Counted from the first letter of the stretch, positions 13,894 to 24,641 are shown. The stretch: 64,000 nt of DNA from an uncultured Piscinibacter sp. (GCF_937952055.1 NZ_CALFYO010000033.1:124001-188000), one strand, 5' to 3'. Made by a program: numbers and translations. Notes: generated from the sequence alone by a model not told the origin.

Positions 13894-14709
13894 ATGAAGA
13901 ACCTCGCCCTCATTCTGCGCACCGTGGCCGCCTGGGGCCTCACGCTGCTGGTGGTCTTCCCGCTGATCTGGCTGGTGCTCACCGCCTTCAAGACGGAGCA
14001 GCAGGCGATCGCCATCCCGCCGCAGCTGTTCTTCTCGCCCTCGCTGGAGAGCTTCGAGGAAGTGAACCTGCGCAGCGACTACCTGCTGTACGCGCGCAAC
14101 TCGGTCATCACCAGCGTGATCTCCACGCTGCTCGGACTGGCCATCGCCGCGCCGGCGGCGTACTCGATGGCCTTCTTCCGCACCAAGCGCACGCGCGACA
14201 TCCTGATGTGGATGCTGTCCACCAAGATGATGCCGGCCGTCGGTGCCTTGGTGCCGGTCTATGTGATGGCGCAGACGGTGGGCATGCTGGACTCGCTCAC
14301 CGCGCTGATCGTCGTCTTCACGCTGTCGAACCTGCCGATCATGGTGTGGATGCTCTACTCGGGCTTCAAGGACATCCCGCCGGACATCCTCGAGGCAGCG
14401 CGCATGGACGGCGCCAGCATCTGGGGCGAGTTCAAGCACGTGATCCGGCCGCTGGCGATGGGCCCGCTGGCCTCGACCGGCCTGCTGTGCCTGGTGCTGA
14501 GCTGGAACGAGGCGTTCTGGTCGCTCAACCTCAGCTCGGCCAAGGCCGGCACGCTGGCCACTCTGATCGCCTCGTATTCCAGCCCCGAGGGCCTGTTCTG
14601 GGCCAAGTTGTCGGCCGCATCGCTGATGGCCATCGCGCCCATCGTGGTGGTCGGCTGGTTCAGCCAGAAGCAGCTGGTGCAGGGCCTGACCTTCGGCGCC
14701 GTCAAGTAA
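13894..14709 (+). CDS. smoG: polyol ABC transporter permease
   Basis: 271 residues, MalG-type permease. The N-terminal segment LTLLVVFPLIWLVLTAFKT is followed by a periplasmic loop and further membrane segments. The coupling loop EAARMDGASIWGEFKHVIRP is near residues 168-187. It pairs with the preceding permease and the following ATPase (11-bp gap). The C-terminus ends FSQKQLVQGLTFGAVK, characteristic of sugar permeases of this group. Role: inner-membrane half of the sugar-alcohol importer. Confidence 0.88.
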   Translation: MKNLALILRTVAAWGLTLLVVFPLIWLVLTAFKTEQQAIAIPPQLFFSPSLESFEEVNLRSDYLLYARNSVITSVISTLLGLAIAAPAAYSMAFFRTKRTRDILMWMLSTKMMPAVGALVPVYVMAQTVGMLDSLTALIVVFTLSNLPIMVWMLYSGFKDIPPDILEAARMDGASIWGEFKHVIRPLAMGPLASTGLLCLVLSWNEAFWSLNLSSAKAGTLATLIASYSSPEGLFWAKLSAASLMAIAPIVVVGWFSQKQLVQGLTFGAVK

Positions 14710-14720
14710 GGAGCAGTCAC

Positions 14721-15782
<1,062 letters not shown>

Positions 15783-15784
15783 GC

Positions 15785-16513
15785 ATGGCCGCGACACTGC
15801 AAGGCCAGGTCGCCGTGATCACCGGCGCGGCCTCGGGCATCGGCCTGGCCAGCGCCGAGGCGATGCTGGCCGCCGGCGCGCGCGTCGTGCTGGTCGACCG
15901 CGACGCCGCACGGCTGGCGGCGCTGCGCGGGCGGCTCGGCGAGGCGGCGATTCCCCTGGTGCTGGACCTGCTCGATCCGGCGGCCTGCAGGACGCTGCTG
16001 CCGCAAGTGCTGGAGCGGGCAGGGCGGCTCGACATCCTGCACGCCAACGCCGGCCTGTACATCGGCGGCGACCTGGTCGACGCCGACGTCGACGCGATCG
16101 ACCGCATGCTGAACCTCAATGTCAACGTCGTGATGAAGAACGTGCACGACGTGCTGCCGCACATGATCGAGCGTGGCGCGGGCGACATCATCGTCACCAG
16201 CTCGCTCGCGGCGCACTTCCCGACGCCGTGGGAGCCGGTCTATGCCGCGTCCAAGTGGGCGGTGAACTGCTTCGTGCAGACGGTGCGTCGACAGGTGTTC
16301 AAGCATGGCATCCGCGTCGGCGCGGTCTCCCCCGGGCCCGTCGTGACCTCGCTGCTGTCCGACTGGCCAGCCGAGAAGCTGAAGGAGGCGCGCGAGGCCG
16401 GCAGCCTGATCGAAGCCAGCGAGGTGGCCGAGGTGGTGATGTTCATGCTGACGCGGCCGCGCGGCATGACGATCCGCGACGTGGTCCTCATGCCCACCCA
16501 TTTCGACCTCTAG
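15785..16513 (+). CDS. short-chain polyol dehydrogenase (SmoS-like)
   Basis: About 242 residues. A classical SDR: cofactor loop TGAASGIG near residue 14, NAG motif (HANAG), catalytic Ser in TSSLAAHF and the Tyr/Lys pair in YAASK near residue 155. It probably oxidises a sugar alcohol from the adjacent importer to the ketose with NAD+ (sorbitol to fructose or galactitol-type activity). The start is ambiguous: a GTG at 15779 overlaps the smoK stop, and the ATG at 15785 follows two bases after it; I chose the ATG. In the same operon as D-arabinitol dehydrogenase, so the operon handles more than one polyol. Confidence 0.82.
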   Translation: MAATLQGQVAVITGAASGIGLASAEAMLAAGARVVLVDRDAARLAALRGRLGEAAIPLVLDLLDPAACRTLLPQVLERAGRLDILHANAGLYIGGDLVDADVDAIDRMLNLNVNVVMKNVHDVLPHMIERGAGDIIVTSSLAAHFPTPWEPVYAASKWAVNCFVQTVRRQVFKHGIRVGAVSPGPVVTSLLSDWPAEKLKEAREAGSLIEASEVAEVVMFMLTRPRGMTIRDVVLMPTHFDL

Positions 16514-16522
16514 GTGACTGCG

Positions 16523-17920
16523 ATGAACACGATGCTGCACCTCGGCCTGGGCTCGTTCCACCGCGCTCACCAGGCCGTCTACTTGCACGATCTGATCCAG
16601 CGCGGCGATGCGTCCTGGACGCTGGCCGGCGGCAACACGCGTCCCGACATGGCCGAGACGATCGCGGCGCTGGCGGCGCAGGACGGTGCCTACATGCTCG
16701 AGACCATCTCGCCGGCCGGCGAGCACCGCTACGAGCGCATCTCCTCGATCCGCCGAGTGATCCCCTACACCGCCGATCTGGCCGGCTTGATCGCCGAGGG
16801 CGCGAACCCGGCCACGAGGATCGTCTCCTTCACCGTCACCGAGGCGGGCTACTACCTCGATGCGAAGAACCGGCTCGACCTGAACTTCGCGGACCTGGCC
16901 GCCGACCTGCAGGCGGCGAGAGCCGGGCGGCCGGGCGGCACGATCTACGCCGCGCTCACCGCCATCCTGCGCGCGCGCCGGACCGCCGGCGCGGGGCCGG
17001 TGACGCTGCTGAACTGCGACAACCTGCGCCACAACGGCGACCGCTCGCGCCGCGGCCTGCTGCAGTTCGTCGAACTGCTCGGCGACACCGGCCTGCGCGA
17101 CTGGATCGAGGCGAACACGACCAGCCCGAACGCCATGGTCGATCGCATCACGCCACGCCCGACCCCGGACGTGCGCGAACGCGTGCTGGCCGCGACCGGC
17201 GTCGACGACCCGACGGCGCTGATGGGCGAGAGCTTCATCCAGTGGGTGATCGAGGATCGCTTCGCCGCCGGCCGCCCGGCCTGGGAGAAGGTCGGCGTCG
17301 AGATGGTCGAATCCGTCGCGCCTTACGAGGAGGCCAAGATCCGCCTGCTCAACGCCACCCACAGCTGCATCGCCTGGGCCGGCACGCTGGCCGGCTTTCT
17401 CTTCATCCACGAGGGCACGCACGATGCCGAGATCCGCCGGCTGGCGTACGACTACGTCACCGACGACACCATCCCCTGCCTTCACGCGCCCGGACGGCCC
17501 AGCCCGATCGACCTGCCGCGCTACCGAGACATCGTGCTCGACCGCTTCGGCAACCCGGCCATCCGCGACACCAACCAGCGCGTGGCGATGGACGGCTTCA
17601 GCAAGATCCCCGGCTTCATCGTGCCGACCATCCGCGAGCGGCTGGTGACCAATGCGTCGATCGCCAGCGTGGCCATGCTGCCGGCGCTGTTCCTCGCCTA
17701 TCTGCAGCGCTGGCATCGCGGGCAGATCCCCTACACCTACCAGGACCAGGCGATGGACCCGGCCGCGGCGCACGCGATCTGCGAGGCCGGCGATCCGGTC
17801 GCCGCCTTCGCCGCGGACAAGGTATTGTTCGGCACGCTGGCCGGCGACGCGCGACTGGTGGCCGCGCTGCGCGACGCGAGTGCGCGCGTGGCCGACTTCG
17901 CGCGCCGGCGCAGTACCTGA
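16523..17920 (+). CDS. dalD: D-arabinitol 4-dehydrogenase (mannitol dehydrogenase family)
   Basis: 465 residues. A long-chain secondary-alcohol dehydrogenase that oxidises D-arabinitol to D-xylulose with NAD+. Family hallmarks are LHLGLGSFHRAHQA at the N-terminus, VTLLNCDNLRHNGD, TPRPTPD and the catalytic segment EEAKIRLLNATHSCIAWAG, with Lys near 272, Asn near 277 and His near 280. The stretch DTNQRVAMDGFSKIP and the overall length match Klebsiella/Ralstonia DalD better than mannitol 2-dehydrogenases. A xylulokinase gene in the same operon fits this product. A GTG at 16514 just after the previous stop is an alternative start adding three residues. Ten nucleotides follow the SDR stop, so translation is probably coupled. 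Confidence 0.9.
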   Translation: MNTMLHLGLGSFHRAHQAVYLHDLIQRGDASWTLAGGNTRPDMAETIAALAAQDGAYMLETISPAGEHRYERISSIRRVIPYTADLAGLIAEGANPATRIVSFTVTEAGYYLDAKNRLDLNFADLAADLQAARAGRPGGTIYAALTAILRARRTAGAGPVTLLNCDNLRHNGDRSRRGLLQFVELLGDTGLRDWIEANTTSPNAMVDRITPRPTPDVRERVLAATGVDDPTALMGESFIQWVIEDRFAAGRPAWEKVGVEMVESVAPYEEAKIRLLNATHSCIAWAGTLAGFLFIHEGTHDAEIRRLAYDYVTDDTIPCLHAPGRPSPIDLPRYRDIVLDRFGNPAIRDTNQRVAMDGFSKIPGFIVPTIRERLVTNASIASVAMLPALFLAYLQRWHRGQIPYTYQDQAMDPAAAHAICEAGDPVAAFAADKVLFGTLAGDARLVAALRDASARVADFARRRST

Positions 17921-17944
17921 CCGCGACGAACCAGGAGATCCGCC

Positions 17945-18865
17945 ATGGCCCTCCAGCGCCCCCGCAGCCCGGAGCTCGAGCACGATGTCGGCCGCACGCC
18001 GAATCTCGGCTACGAGCCACCGGGGACCTACGGTCTGGTGCGCTTCCTCGAGCATGGCTTCCCGAATCCGCTGGTGCGCTGGCACTATCACGAGGAGTAC
18101 GAGCTGCACCTCATCGTGTCCACGCGCGGCAAGGTCTTCGTCGGCGACTACATCGGCCACTTCGAGCCCGGCCACCTCGTGCTGACCGGCCCGCGCCTGC
18201 CGCACAACTGGATCTCCACCGACGTCCCCGAGGGCGGCGTGCCGTTGCGCGACATGGTGCTGCAGTTCGGCGATGCGCCGCTGCGCCACGCCGCCGCGCA
18301 GATTCCCGAGCTGGCGGAGGCCTTGCCGCTGCTCGAGCGGGCACGCCACGGCGTGGAGTTCTTCGGCCTGAGCGCGAAGGCCCGCGAGCACATCGAGCGC
18401 GTGCGCGAGGCGCATGGGTTGCAGCGCCTGGCCGAATTCGCCGCGCTGCTCGACCAGCTGGTGCGCTGCAGCGACTACCGGCTGCTGTCGACCGTGCAGC
18501 TGCAGAGCTTCGACGACGACGCCGGGCTGGCGCGCATCAGCGGCATCGTCGACTTTCTCACCGAACACTACGCCGAGAACTTCTCGATGGCCGCGCTGTG
18601 CGCGCGGCTGGACATGACGGAGAGCAGCTTCTCGCGCTACTTCCGCCGTGCCACCGGCAACAGCTACACCGACTTCGTCAACCGGCTGCGCATCAACAAG
18701 GCCTGCCAGCTGCTGATGGAGACCGACCGCTACATCACCAACGTCTGCTACGACGTCGGCTTCAACAACGTGGCCAACTTCAATCGCCGCTTCCTGCAGA
18801 TCAAGGGCATGACGCCGAAGGAGTTCCGCCGCCAGGCCGAGGCCCGCTTTGGCCCGGGGGGCTGA
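17945..18865 (+). CDS. AraC-family regulator of the polyol operon
   Basis: 306 residues. The N-terminal cupin-like sensor domain includes VRWHYHEEYELHLIV (about 40-54). The C-terminal double helix-turn-helix spans about 205-300 (NFSMAALCARLDMTESSFSR; NVCYDVGFNNVANFNRRFLQ; GMTPKEFRRQ). AGGAGA lies before the ATG. It is embedded between dalD (24 bp upstream) and xylulokinase (5 bp downstream), so it is co-transcribed with its likely targets and probably activates the operon in response to a polyol. No operator half-sites were identified with confidence. Confidence 0.88.
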   Translation: MALQRPRSPELEHDVGRTPNLGYEPPGTYGLVRFLEHGFPNPLVRWHYHEEYELHLIVSTRGKVFVGDYIGHFEPGHLVLTGPRLPHNWISTDVPEGGVPLRDMVLQFGDAPLRHAAAQIPELAEALPLLERARHGVEFFGLSAKAREHIERVREAHGLQRLAEFAALLDQLVRCSDYRLLSTVQLQSFDDDAGLARISGIVDFLTEHYAENFSMAALCARLDMTESSFSRYFRRATGNSYTDFVNRLRINKACQLLMETDRYITNVCYDVGFNNVANFNRRFLQIKGMTPKEFRRQAEARFGPGG

Positions 18866-18870
18866 TCGCC

Positions 18871-20370
18871 ATGTACCTCGGCCTCGATCTCGGCACCTCC
18901 GAGCTGAAGGCGCTGCTGCTGTGCCCGCGGCGCGGCCCCGTGGCCACGGCGCGTGCGCCGCTTCGCGTGTCGCGCCCGCGGCCGCTGTGGTCCGAGCAGG
19001 ACCCGCAGTCCTGGTGGGCCGCGCTCGAGTCGGCGATGGCGCAGCTGGCGGCGCAACACCGGCCGCTGCTTGCGCAGGTTCGCGTGATCGGGCTGTCGGG
19101 TCAGATGCACGGCGCGGTGCTGCTCGACGGCGCCGACGCCGTGCTGCGCCCGGCCATCCTGTGGAACGACGGCCGCAGCGCGGCGCAGTGCGGGGCGCTG
19201 ACGCGCGCGCTGCCGGCGCTGCCCCAGATCACCGGAAACCTCGCCATGCCCGGTTTCACCGCGCCCAAGCTGCTGTGGGTGCGCGAGCACGAACCGGCGG
19301 TGTTCGAGCGCACCGCGCGCGTGCTGCTGCCCAAGGACTGGCTGCGCCTGCGCCTGACCGGCGAGCACATCGCCGACCTGTCGGACGCCTCCGGCACGCT
19401 GTGGCTGGACGTGGCGCGACGCGACTGGTCCGACGATGTGCTCGCCGCCTGCGGCCTGACGCGCGCGCACATGCCGTCGCTGGTGGAAGGCAGCGCGCCG
19501 GCCGGGCGGCTGCGGGGCGAGCTGGCGGCACGCTGGGGCCTGCCGGCCGCCGTGGTGGTGGCCGGCGGCGGCGGCGACAACGCGGCCAGCGCGGTGGGCA
19601 TCGGCGCCACCGAGCCGGGGCAGGGCTTCGTCTCGCTCGGCACCTCGGGGGTGATCTTCGTCGTCAGTGACGCCTTCCGCCCCAACCCCGCGCACGGCGT
19701 GCACGCCTTCTGTCATGCGCTGCCGCAGCGCTGGCACCAGATGTCGGTCATGCTGTCGGCGGCGGCCTGCCTGGACTGGGCCGCGCGCCTGGCCGGTCTG
19801 CAGGACGTGGGCGTGCTGCTGGCCCGCGCCGAGGCGCTCGCACCGGCACAGCGCGGGCGCGCGCCGCTGTTCCTGCCCTACCTGAGCGGCGAGCGCACGC
19901 CGCACAACGACCCGAGCGCGCAGGGTGTGCTGTTCGGCCTGACGGCGGAGCACGACGCCGCTGCGCTCGCCTGGGCGGTGCTGGAAGGCGTGGCCTTCGG
20001 CTTGCGCGACGGTCTGAACAGCCTGGCGCTGCCGCCCGGTCCGGCCACGCTCACGCTGGTCGGTGGCGGCTCGCGCAGCACGCTGTGGGCGAACATGCTG
20101 GCCTCGATCCTCGGCGTGGCGCTGGAGCGGCGGCCGGGCGCCGAGGCCGGCGCCGCCCTGGGTGCCGCGCGCCTCGGCTGGCTGGCCGATGGGGGCACGC
20201 TCGAGCAGGCCTGCCGCGCCGCGGCGGACCAGGCCGAGCGCTTCGTGCCCGATGCCGACGCGGCGGCACGGTTCGAGCGCCGCTACCGGCGCTTCCGTGC
20301 GCTCTACCCGGCGCTTTCGCCCCAGTTCCATGCCAGTGACGAGGATCCCACGGCACCGGCCGGGTTCTAA
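18871..20370 (+). CDS. xylB: xylulokinase
   Basis: 499 residues, FGGY carbohydrate kinase. It phosphorylates D-xylulose to xylulose-5-phosphate. The N-terminal phosphate loop is GLDLGTSELKALL, the substrate segment IGLSGQMHGAVLLD is the xylulokinase signature near residue 73, the hinge/catalytic Asp lies in AGGGGDNAASAVGIG near 231, and the nucleotide site is in LVGGGSRSTLWANMLASIL. It converts the product of DalD for entry into the pentose-phosphate pathway, where the next gene (transaldolase) acts. The start ATG lies 5 nt after the AraC-type gene stop, inside GGGGGG-rich sequence that can serve as ribosome site. Confidence 0.93.
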   Translation: MYLGLDLGTSELKALLLCPRRGPVATARAPLRVSRPRPLWSEQDPQSWWAALESAMAQLAAQHRPLLAQVRVIGLSGQMHGAVLLDGADAVLRPAILWNDGRSAAQCGALTRALPALPQITGNLAMPGFTAPKLLWVREHEPAVFERTARVLLPKDWLRLRLTGEHIADLSDASGTLWLDVARRDWSDDVLAACGLTRAHMPSLVEGSAPAGRLRGELAARWGLPAAVVVAGGGGDNAASAVGIGATEPGQGFVSLGTSGVIFVVSDAFRPNPAHGVHAFCHALPQRWHQMSVMLSAAACLDWAARLAGLQDVGVLLARAEALAPAQRGRAPLFLPYLSGERTPHNDPSAQGVLFGLTAEHDAAALAWAVLEGVAFGLRDGLNSLALPPGPATLTLVGGGSRSTLWANMLASILGVALERRPGAEAGAALGAARLGWLADGGTLEQACRAAADQAERFVPDADAAARFERRYRRFRALYPALSPQFHASDEDPTAPAGF

Positions 20371-20408
20371 TAGCGCCACCGGCCCGTGCCGGGGGCTCCG
20401 ACTTCGCC

Positions 20409-21356
20409 ATGAACCAGCTCGACCAGCTCAAGCAGTACACCACCGTCGTTGCCGACACCGGCAACTTCAAGCAGCTCGCGCAATTTGCCCCGCGCGATGC
20501 CACCACCAACCCGTCGCTGATCCTCAAGGCGGTGCAGCAGCCCGACTACGCGCCGTTGCTGGCCGACACGGTGGCCGCCCACAAGGGCCAGCCGCTGGAG
20601 GAGATCGTCGACCACGTGCTGGTGCGCTTCGGCCGCGAGATCCTCAAGGTGGTGCCGGGCCGGGTGTCGACCGAGGTCGACGCGCGTCTCAGCTTCGACA
20701 CCGCGGCCACGGTGGCGCGCGCGCGTCGCGTCATGGCGATGTACGAGGACGCCGGCATCGAGCGCGGGCGCGTGCTGATCAAGATCGCCTCCACCTGGGA
20801 GGGCATCCAGGCCGCGCGCATCCTCGAGCACCAGGGCATCCACTGCAACCTGACGCTGCTGTTCGCCTTCTGCCAGGCCGTCGCCTGCGGCGAGGCCGGC
20901 GTGAAGCTGGTCTCGCCCTTCGTCGGCCGCATCCACGACTGGCACAGGAAGACCGCCGGCGCGGCCTGGGACGAGGCGGCGAACGCCGGCGCCAACGACC
21001 CCGGCGTGAAGTCGGTGGCGCAGATCTACACCTACTACAAGAAGTTCGGCATCGACACCGAGGTGATGGGCGCGAGCTTCCGCAACACCGGGCAGATCCT
21101 CGCGCTGGCCGGCTGCGACCTGCTGACCATCAGCCCCGAACTGCTCGCACAGCTGCAGTCCGGCGAAGGCAAGGTGGAGCGGGCGCTCGACCCTGCGGCA
21201 GCCGCCACGGCGCCCGTGCATGCCGTCACCTACAACGAGGCGAGCTTCCGCTGGGCGCTCAACGAGGACGCGATGGCCACCGAGAAGCTTGCCGAGGGCA
21301 TCCGTGCCTTCGCGGCGGATGCCGCCAGGCTCGACCAGATGATCGAGGGGATGTGA
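20409..21356 (+). CDS. tal: transaldolase
   Basis: 315 residues, TalB length. It transfers a dihydroxyacetone unit between sedoheptulose-7-phosphate and glyceraldehyde-3-phosphate in the non-oxidative pentose-phosphate pathway. Motifs: DATTNPSL near residue 35, the Schiff-base Lys in VLIKIASTWEG near 133, and GASFRNTGQI near 226. The ATG follows a GGGGG-containing leader of 38 bp after xylB. The stop overlaps the pgi start as ATGA, so the two are translationally coupled. Confidence 0.96.
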   Translation: MNQLDQLKQYTTVVADTGNFKQLAQFAPRDATTNPSLILKAVQQPDYAPLLADTVAAHKGQPLEEIVDHVLVRFGREILKVVPGRVSTEVDARLSFDTAATVARARRVMAMYEDAGIERGRVLIKIASTWEGIQAARILEHQGIHCNLTLLFAFCQAVACGEAGVKLVSPFVGRIHDWHRKTAGAAWDEAANAGANDPGVKSVAQIYTYYKKFGIDTEVMGASFRNTGQILALAGCDLLTISPELLAQLQSGEGKVERALDPAAAATAPVHAVTYNEASFRWALNEDAMATEKLAEGIRAFAADAARLDQMIEGM

Positions 21357-22951
21357 TGGACGCTCCGCGTTGCGACAAGACCGAGGCCTGGGCCGCCCTG
21401 GCCGGTCACTTCGAGGCCCATGGCCGCGACCTCGACCTGCGCGAGGCGTTCGCGCGCGATCCGGGCCGCTTCGGCGCGCTGTCGTTCGAGGCGCCGGAGG
21501 TCTTTGCCGACCTGTCGAAGAACCTCGTCGACACCGCGACGTTGAAGTTCCTCGTCGACCTGGCGCACGAGTGCCGGCTCGAGCAGCGCCGCGATGCGAT
21601 GCTCGCCGGTGCGGCGGTCAATCCGACCGAGGGCCGTGCCGTGTTGCACACCGCGCTGCGCGCCCCGAAGGGGCAGGGGCCGTTCTCCGATGACGTGCAC
21701 CGCGTGCTGGAGGCGATGCTGGCCTACGCCGAGACGGTGCGCGACACGGCGGCGAGCGGCATCCGCCACGTCGTCAACATCGGCATCGGCGGCAGCGACC
21801 TGGGACCGCAGATGGCCGTGCCGGCGCTCGATGCCTTCGTGCACCCCGGCTTGACGTTCCACTTCGTCGCCAACGTCGACGGCCACGACATCACGCCGGT
21901 GCTGCGGCAGCTGAACCCGGCCGAGACGCTGTTCATCGTCGCCAGCAAGACCTTCACGACGCAGGAGACGATGGCCAACGCGCATGCGGCGCGGAACTGG
22001 TTCGTCGCCAACGGCGGCACCGACACGGCGAAGCACTTCGTCGCCACGACCACCAACGTGAAGGCGGCGGCCGAGTTCGGCATCACCACCACCTTCGGCT
22101 TCTGGGACTGGGTGGGCGGCCGCTACTCCCTGTGGAGCGCCATCGGCCTGCCGGTGGCGCTCGCCATCGGCGCAGAGCACTTCCGCGCGCTGCTCGCCGG
22201 CGCCCATGCGATGGACCGGCACTTCGCCGAAGCGCCGCTGGCCAGGAACCTGCCCGCCCTGCTCGGGCTCGTCGACGTCTGGTACCGCAACTTCCACCGC
22301 TTCACCAGCCGCAGCGTGGCGCCCTACCACCAGGGCCTGAGGCGTCTGCCGGCCTACCTCCAGCAGCTGGAGATGGAGAGCAACGGCAAGCGCGTCGATC
22401 TCGACGGCGAGCCGCTGCCCTACGGCACCAGCCCGGTGGTGTGGGGCGAGCCGGGCACCAACGGCCAGCATGCCTACTTCCAGATGCTGCACCAGGGCAC
22501 CGACGTCATTCCCGTGGAGTTCGTGCTGGTGAAGCGGCCCACCCACGCGCTGGCCGATCTGCATGCCAAGCTGCTCGCCAACGGCCTGGCCCAGTCGCAG
22601 GCGCTGATGCTCGGCAAGACCACCGCGCAGGCGCTCGGGGAGAAGGCGCCGACCGCCTCGAAGGAGCTCGAGGCGACGACCATCGCGAAGCACCGCACCT
22701 TCCCCGGCAACCGGCCCAGCACCACGCTGCTGCTGGAGCAGCTCACGCCGCGCTCGCTCGGCGCGCTGATTGCGCTGTACGAGCACCGCGTCTTCACCAG
22801 CGGCGCCATTTGGGGCATCAACAGCTTCGACCAGTGGGGCGTGGAGCTCGGCAAGGCGCTGTGCAACGACCTGCTGCCGCGTCTGGCTTCGGGCGACGCG
22901 AGCGGGCTCGACGCGTCCAGCGCCGGGCTGCTGGCAAAGCTCCGCGCGTGA
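21356..22951 (+). CDS. pgi: glucose-6-phosphate isomerase
   Basis: 531 residues. Interconverts glucose-6-phosphate and fructose-6-phosphate. Signatures: NIGIGGSDLGPQM (about 143-155), SKTFTTQET, the catalytic Glu in VVWGEPGTNGQHAYFQMLHQ (about 365-384), and the C-terminal INSFDQWGVELGK. The ATG at 21356 overlaps the tal stop (ATGA). With zwf and tal nearby it completes a glucose-6-phosphate node connecting polyol catabolism to the HexR-controlled route. The next gene starts with a GTG overlapping the pgi stop. Confidence 0.97.
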   Translation: MDAPRCDKTEAWAALAGHFEAHGRDLDLREAFARDPGRFGALSFEAPEVFADLSKNLVDTATLKFLVDLAHECRLEQRRDAMLAGAAVNPTEGRAVLHTALRAPKGQGPFSDDVHRVLEAMLAYAETVRDTAASGIRHVVNIGIGGSDLGPQMAVPALDAFVHPGLTFHFVANVDGHDITPVLRQLNPAETLFIVASKTFTTQETMANAHAARNWFVANGGTDTAKHFVATTTNVKAAAEFGITTTFGFWDWVGGRYSLWSAIGLPVALAIGAEHFRALLAGAHAMDRHFAEAPLARNLPALLGLVDVWYRNFHRFTSRSVAPYHQGLRRLPAYLQQLEMESNGKRVDLDGEPLPYGTSPVVWGEPGTNGQHAYFQMLHQGTDVIPVEFVLVKRPTHALADLHAKLLANGLAQSQALMLGKTTAQALGEKAPTASKELEATTIAKHRTFPGNRPSTTLLLEQLTPRSLGALIALYEHRVFTSGAIWGINSFDQWGVELGKALCNDLLPRLASGDASGLDASSAGLLAKLRA

Positions 22952-23562
22952 ACATCGTCTTCGACTTCGGCGGCGTGCTGTTCCACTGGCACCCGCCGGA
23001 GTTGCTCGCGCGGCTGCTGCCGCACCGCGTGCCGGACCCCGACGCCGCGCAGCGCCTGGTGGACGACTTCTTCCAGGGCTACAACGGCGACTGGGGCGAC
23101 TTCGACCGCGGCAGCGTCGAGCCGGGACCGCTGGCCGAGCGCATCGCGCGGCGCACCGGACTGACGGTCGACGAGACGCGCCGCGTCATCGACGGCGTGC
23201 CCGCCGAGCTGACGCCGATGGCGCCGACAGTGGCGCTGCTGCGCCATCTGCATGCGACGGGGCGGCCGCTGTACTTCCTCTCCAACATGCCCGAGCCGTA
23301 CGCGCGTCACCTGGAGGCGGCGCACGACTTCCTCGGCCTGTTCCGCGGCGGCGTGTTCTCGGCGCGGGCGGGGCTGTGCAAGCCGGAGCCGGCGATCTTC
23401 GAGCATTGCGCCAGTCGATTCGACCTCGACCCGTCGAGCATCCTCTTCATCGACGACGTGGCGCAGAACGTCGCGGCGGCGCGCGACGCCGGCTGGCAGG
23501 CGCTGCAGTTCGTCGACGCGGCGCAGTGCGCGCAGGCGCTGCGCGAGCGCGGCGTTCTCTAG
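22948..23562 (+). CDS. HAD-superfamily phosphatase, YihX-like
   Basis: 204 residues starting at GTG 22948, overlapping the pgi stop (GTGA), so coupled to pgi. HAD motif I is FDFGGVLFHW near residue 5 (nucleophile Asp), motif II Ser is in YFLSNM near 105, the motif III Lys is in CKPEPAIF near 145, and motif IV is FIDDVAQNV near 167. The length and the DFGG form resemble the YihX group of glucose-1-phosphate phosphatases; with pgi upstream, a sugar phosphate substrate is plausible but unproven. Its stop codon TAG interlocks with the TAG of the convergent downstream gene in the palindrome CTAG. Confidence 0.82.
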   Translation: MNIVFDFGGVLFHWHPPELLARLLPHRVPDPDAAQRLVDDFFQGYNGDWGDFDRGSVEPGPLAERIARRTGLTVDETRRVIDGVPAELTPMAPTVALLRHLHATGRPLYFLSNMPEPYARHLEAAHDFLGLFRGGVFSARAGLCKPEPAIFEHCASRFDLDPSSILFIDDVAQNVAAARDAGWQALQFVDAAQCAQALRERGVL

Positions 23563-24641
23563 CCGGCGAGGCCGGCCACCGCCTGCCGTGCTGCCGCGAA
23601 GGCCTGCGTGAGTACGGCGTCCTTCCACGCGGCCGTGTCGGTGTAGAAGGCCTCCTGCATGCGGCGCTTGATGGCCTGGCGCTGGGCTTCGGGGGCCTCC
23701 GGATGGTTCTCCAGCCACTGGTCGGCGCGCAGCGCGTCCAGCACCGCCGTCAGCGGCTCGGTGCCGTACTCCAGCGCGATGCCGGTGTACTCGGCCTGCG
23801 GGCACTCCTCGTAGGCCGACATCCACATCATGCCGGTCAGTCTTGCCGAGGCCGAGCTGCCGTCGTAGATCGAGGTGATCCCCGGGCCCCACCAGGCGCG
23901 GGCACGGGCGAGCGCGTCGGCATCGTCGCGGCAGGCGAAGATGCGCTCGCCGACGCCGCTCGGCCCCAGGCCGGTGTGCAGGTCGATCCAGCCGAGCCGC
24001 TCGCAACGCCGCGCATGCTCCTGCAGCACGTGGCGCAACGTCACGTTGCTCCAGGTGGGGTTGCGGCCGCCGTAGAAGAGGCCCTCGGGATGGTCGTGCT
24101 GGCCGCTGGTCACCGCCTGTTGGAAGGCGCGAGGTCCGTGTCTGGCGATCCAGCGCTCGAGCGCTGCCGCCGCTTCCGCCGAGGGGGGCCAAACCGGCGG
24201 CACGATCAGTGCGGCGATCTCGTCGTAGGCCGGATTGGCCGGCAGCGGCTGCGAGAAGTCGTGGAAGTTGCGGTTGAGGTCGACGTTCTCCTGCGTGGTG
24301 CGACGCCACCAGGAGAAGCCGTGCGGATTCAGCGCATGCAGGTAGAGCACCGCGACGCTCGATTCGTGCACGAGCCGGTGCCAGTCGGCATCCGACAGCA
24401 GCGCATGCTGAACACCGGAGCCGCAGAATCCCTCGATGCCGTGGCAGCCGCTGCTGACCACCAGCAGCGACCGCGCGCCCTTCGCCCCTTCCAGCGCAAC
24501 GTCCATCGCCAGCACTTCGCCGTCGCGACCGAGCAGCGGGTGGGCGTGGCTCTCGGCGTCGAGGCCGGCCGCATCGGCGGCCGCCAGGAACATCTGCCGC
24601 GCTTGCGCGTAGCTGCCGGCAAAGTGTGCGGTGGCGTTCAC
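23559..24641 (-). CDS. DUF2817 family M14-like metallohydrolase
   Basis: 360 residues from a GTG at 24641 that overlaps the stop of the upstream amidohydrolase (GTGA), indicating translational coupling. The fold resembles zinc carboxypeptidases of family M14: an HxxE zinc motif in SGCHGIEGFCGSG near residue 83, a second His in WIDLHTGLG, and a likely catalytic Glu in IALEYGTEP. No signal peptide is visible, so it is probably cytoplasmic. As part of a cluster with an M20 amidohydrolase and amino-acid-type binding proteins, it may trim an imported acylated or peptidic substrate. An in-frame upstream start at 24683 is possible but less likely given the overlap. Confidence 0.75.
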   Translation of the reverse strand: MNATAHFAGSYAQARQMFLAAADAAGLDAESHAHPLLGRDGEVLAMDVALEGAKGARSLLVVSSGCHGIEGFCGSGVQHALLSDADWHRLVHESSVAVLYLHALNPHGFSWWRRTTQENVDLNRNFHDFSQPLPANPAYDEIAALIVPPVWPPSAEAAAALERWIARHGPRAFQQAVTSGQHDHPEGLFYGGRNPTWSNVTLRHVLQEHARRCERLGWIDLHTGLGPSGVGERIFACRDDADALARARAWWGPGITSIYDGSSASARLTGMMWMSAYEECPQAEYTGIALEYGTEPLTAVLDALRADQWLENHPEAPEAQRQAIKRRMQEAFYTDTAAWKDAVLTQAFAAARQAVAGLAG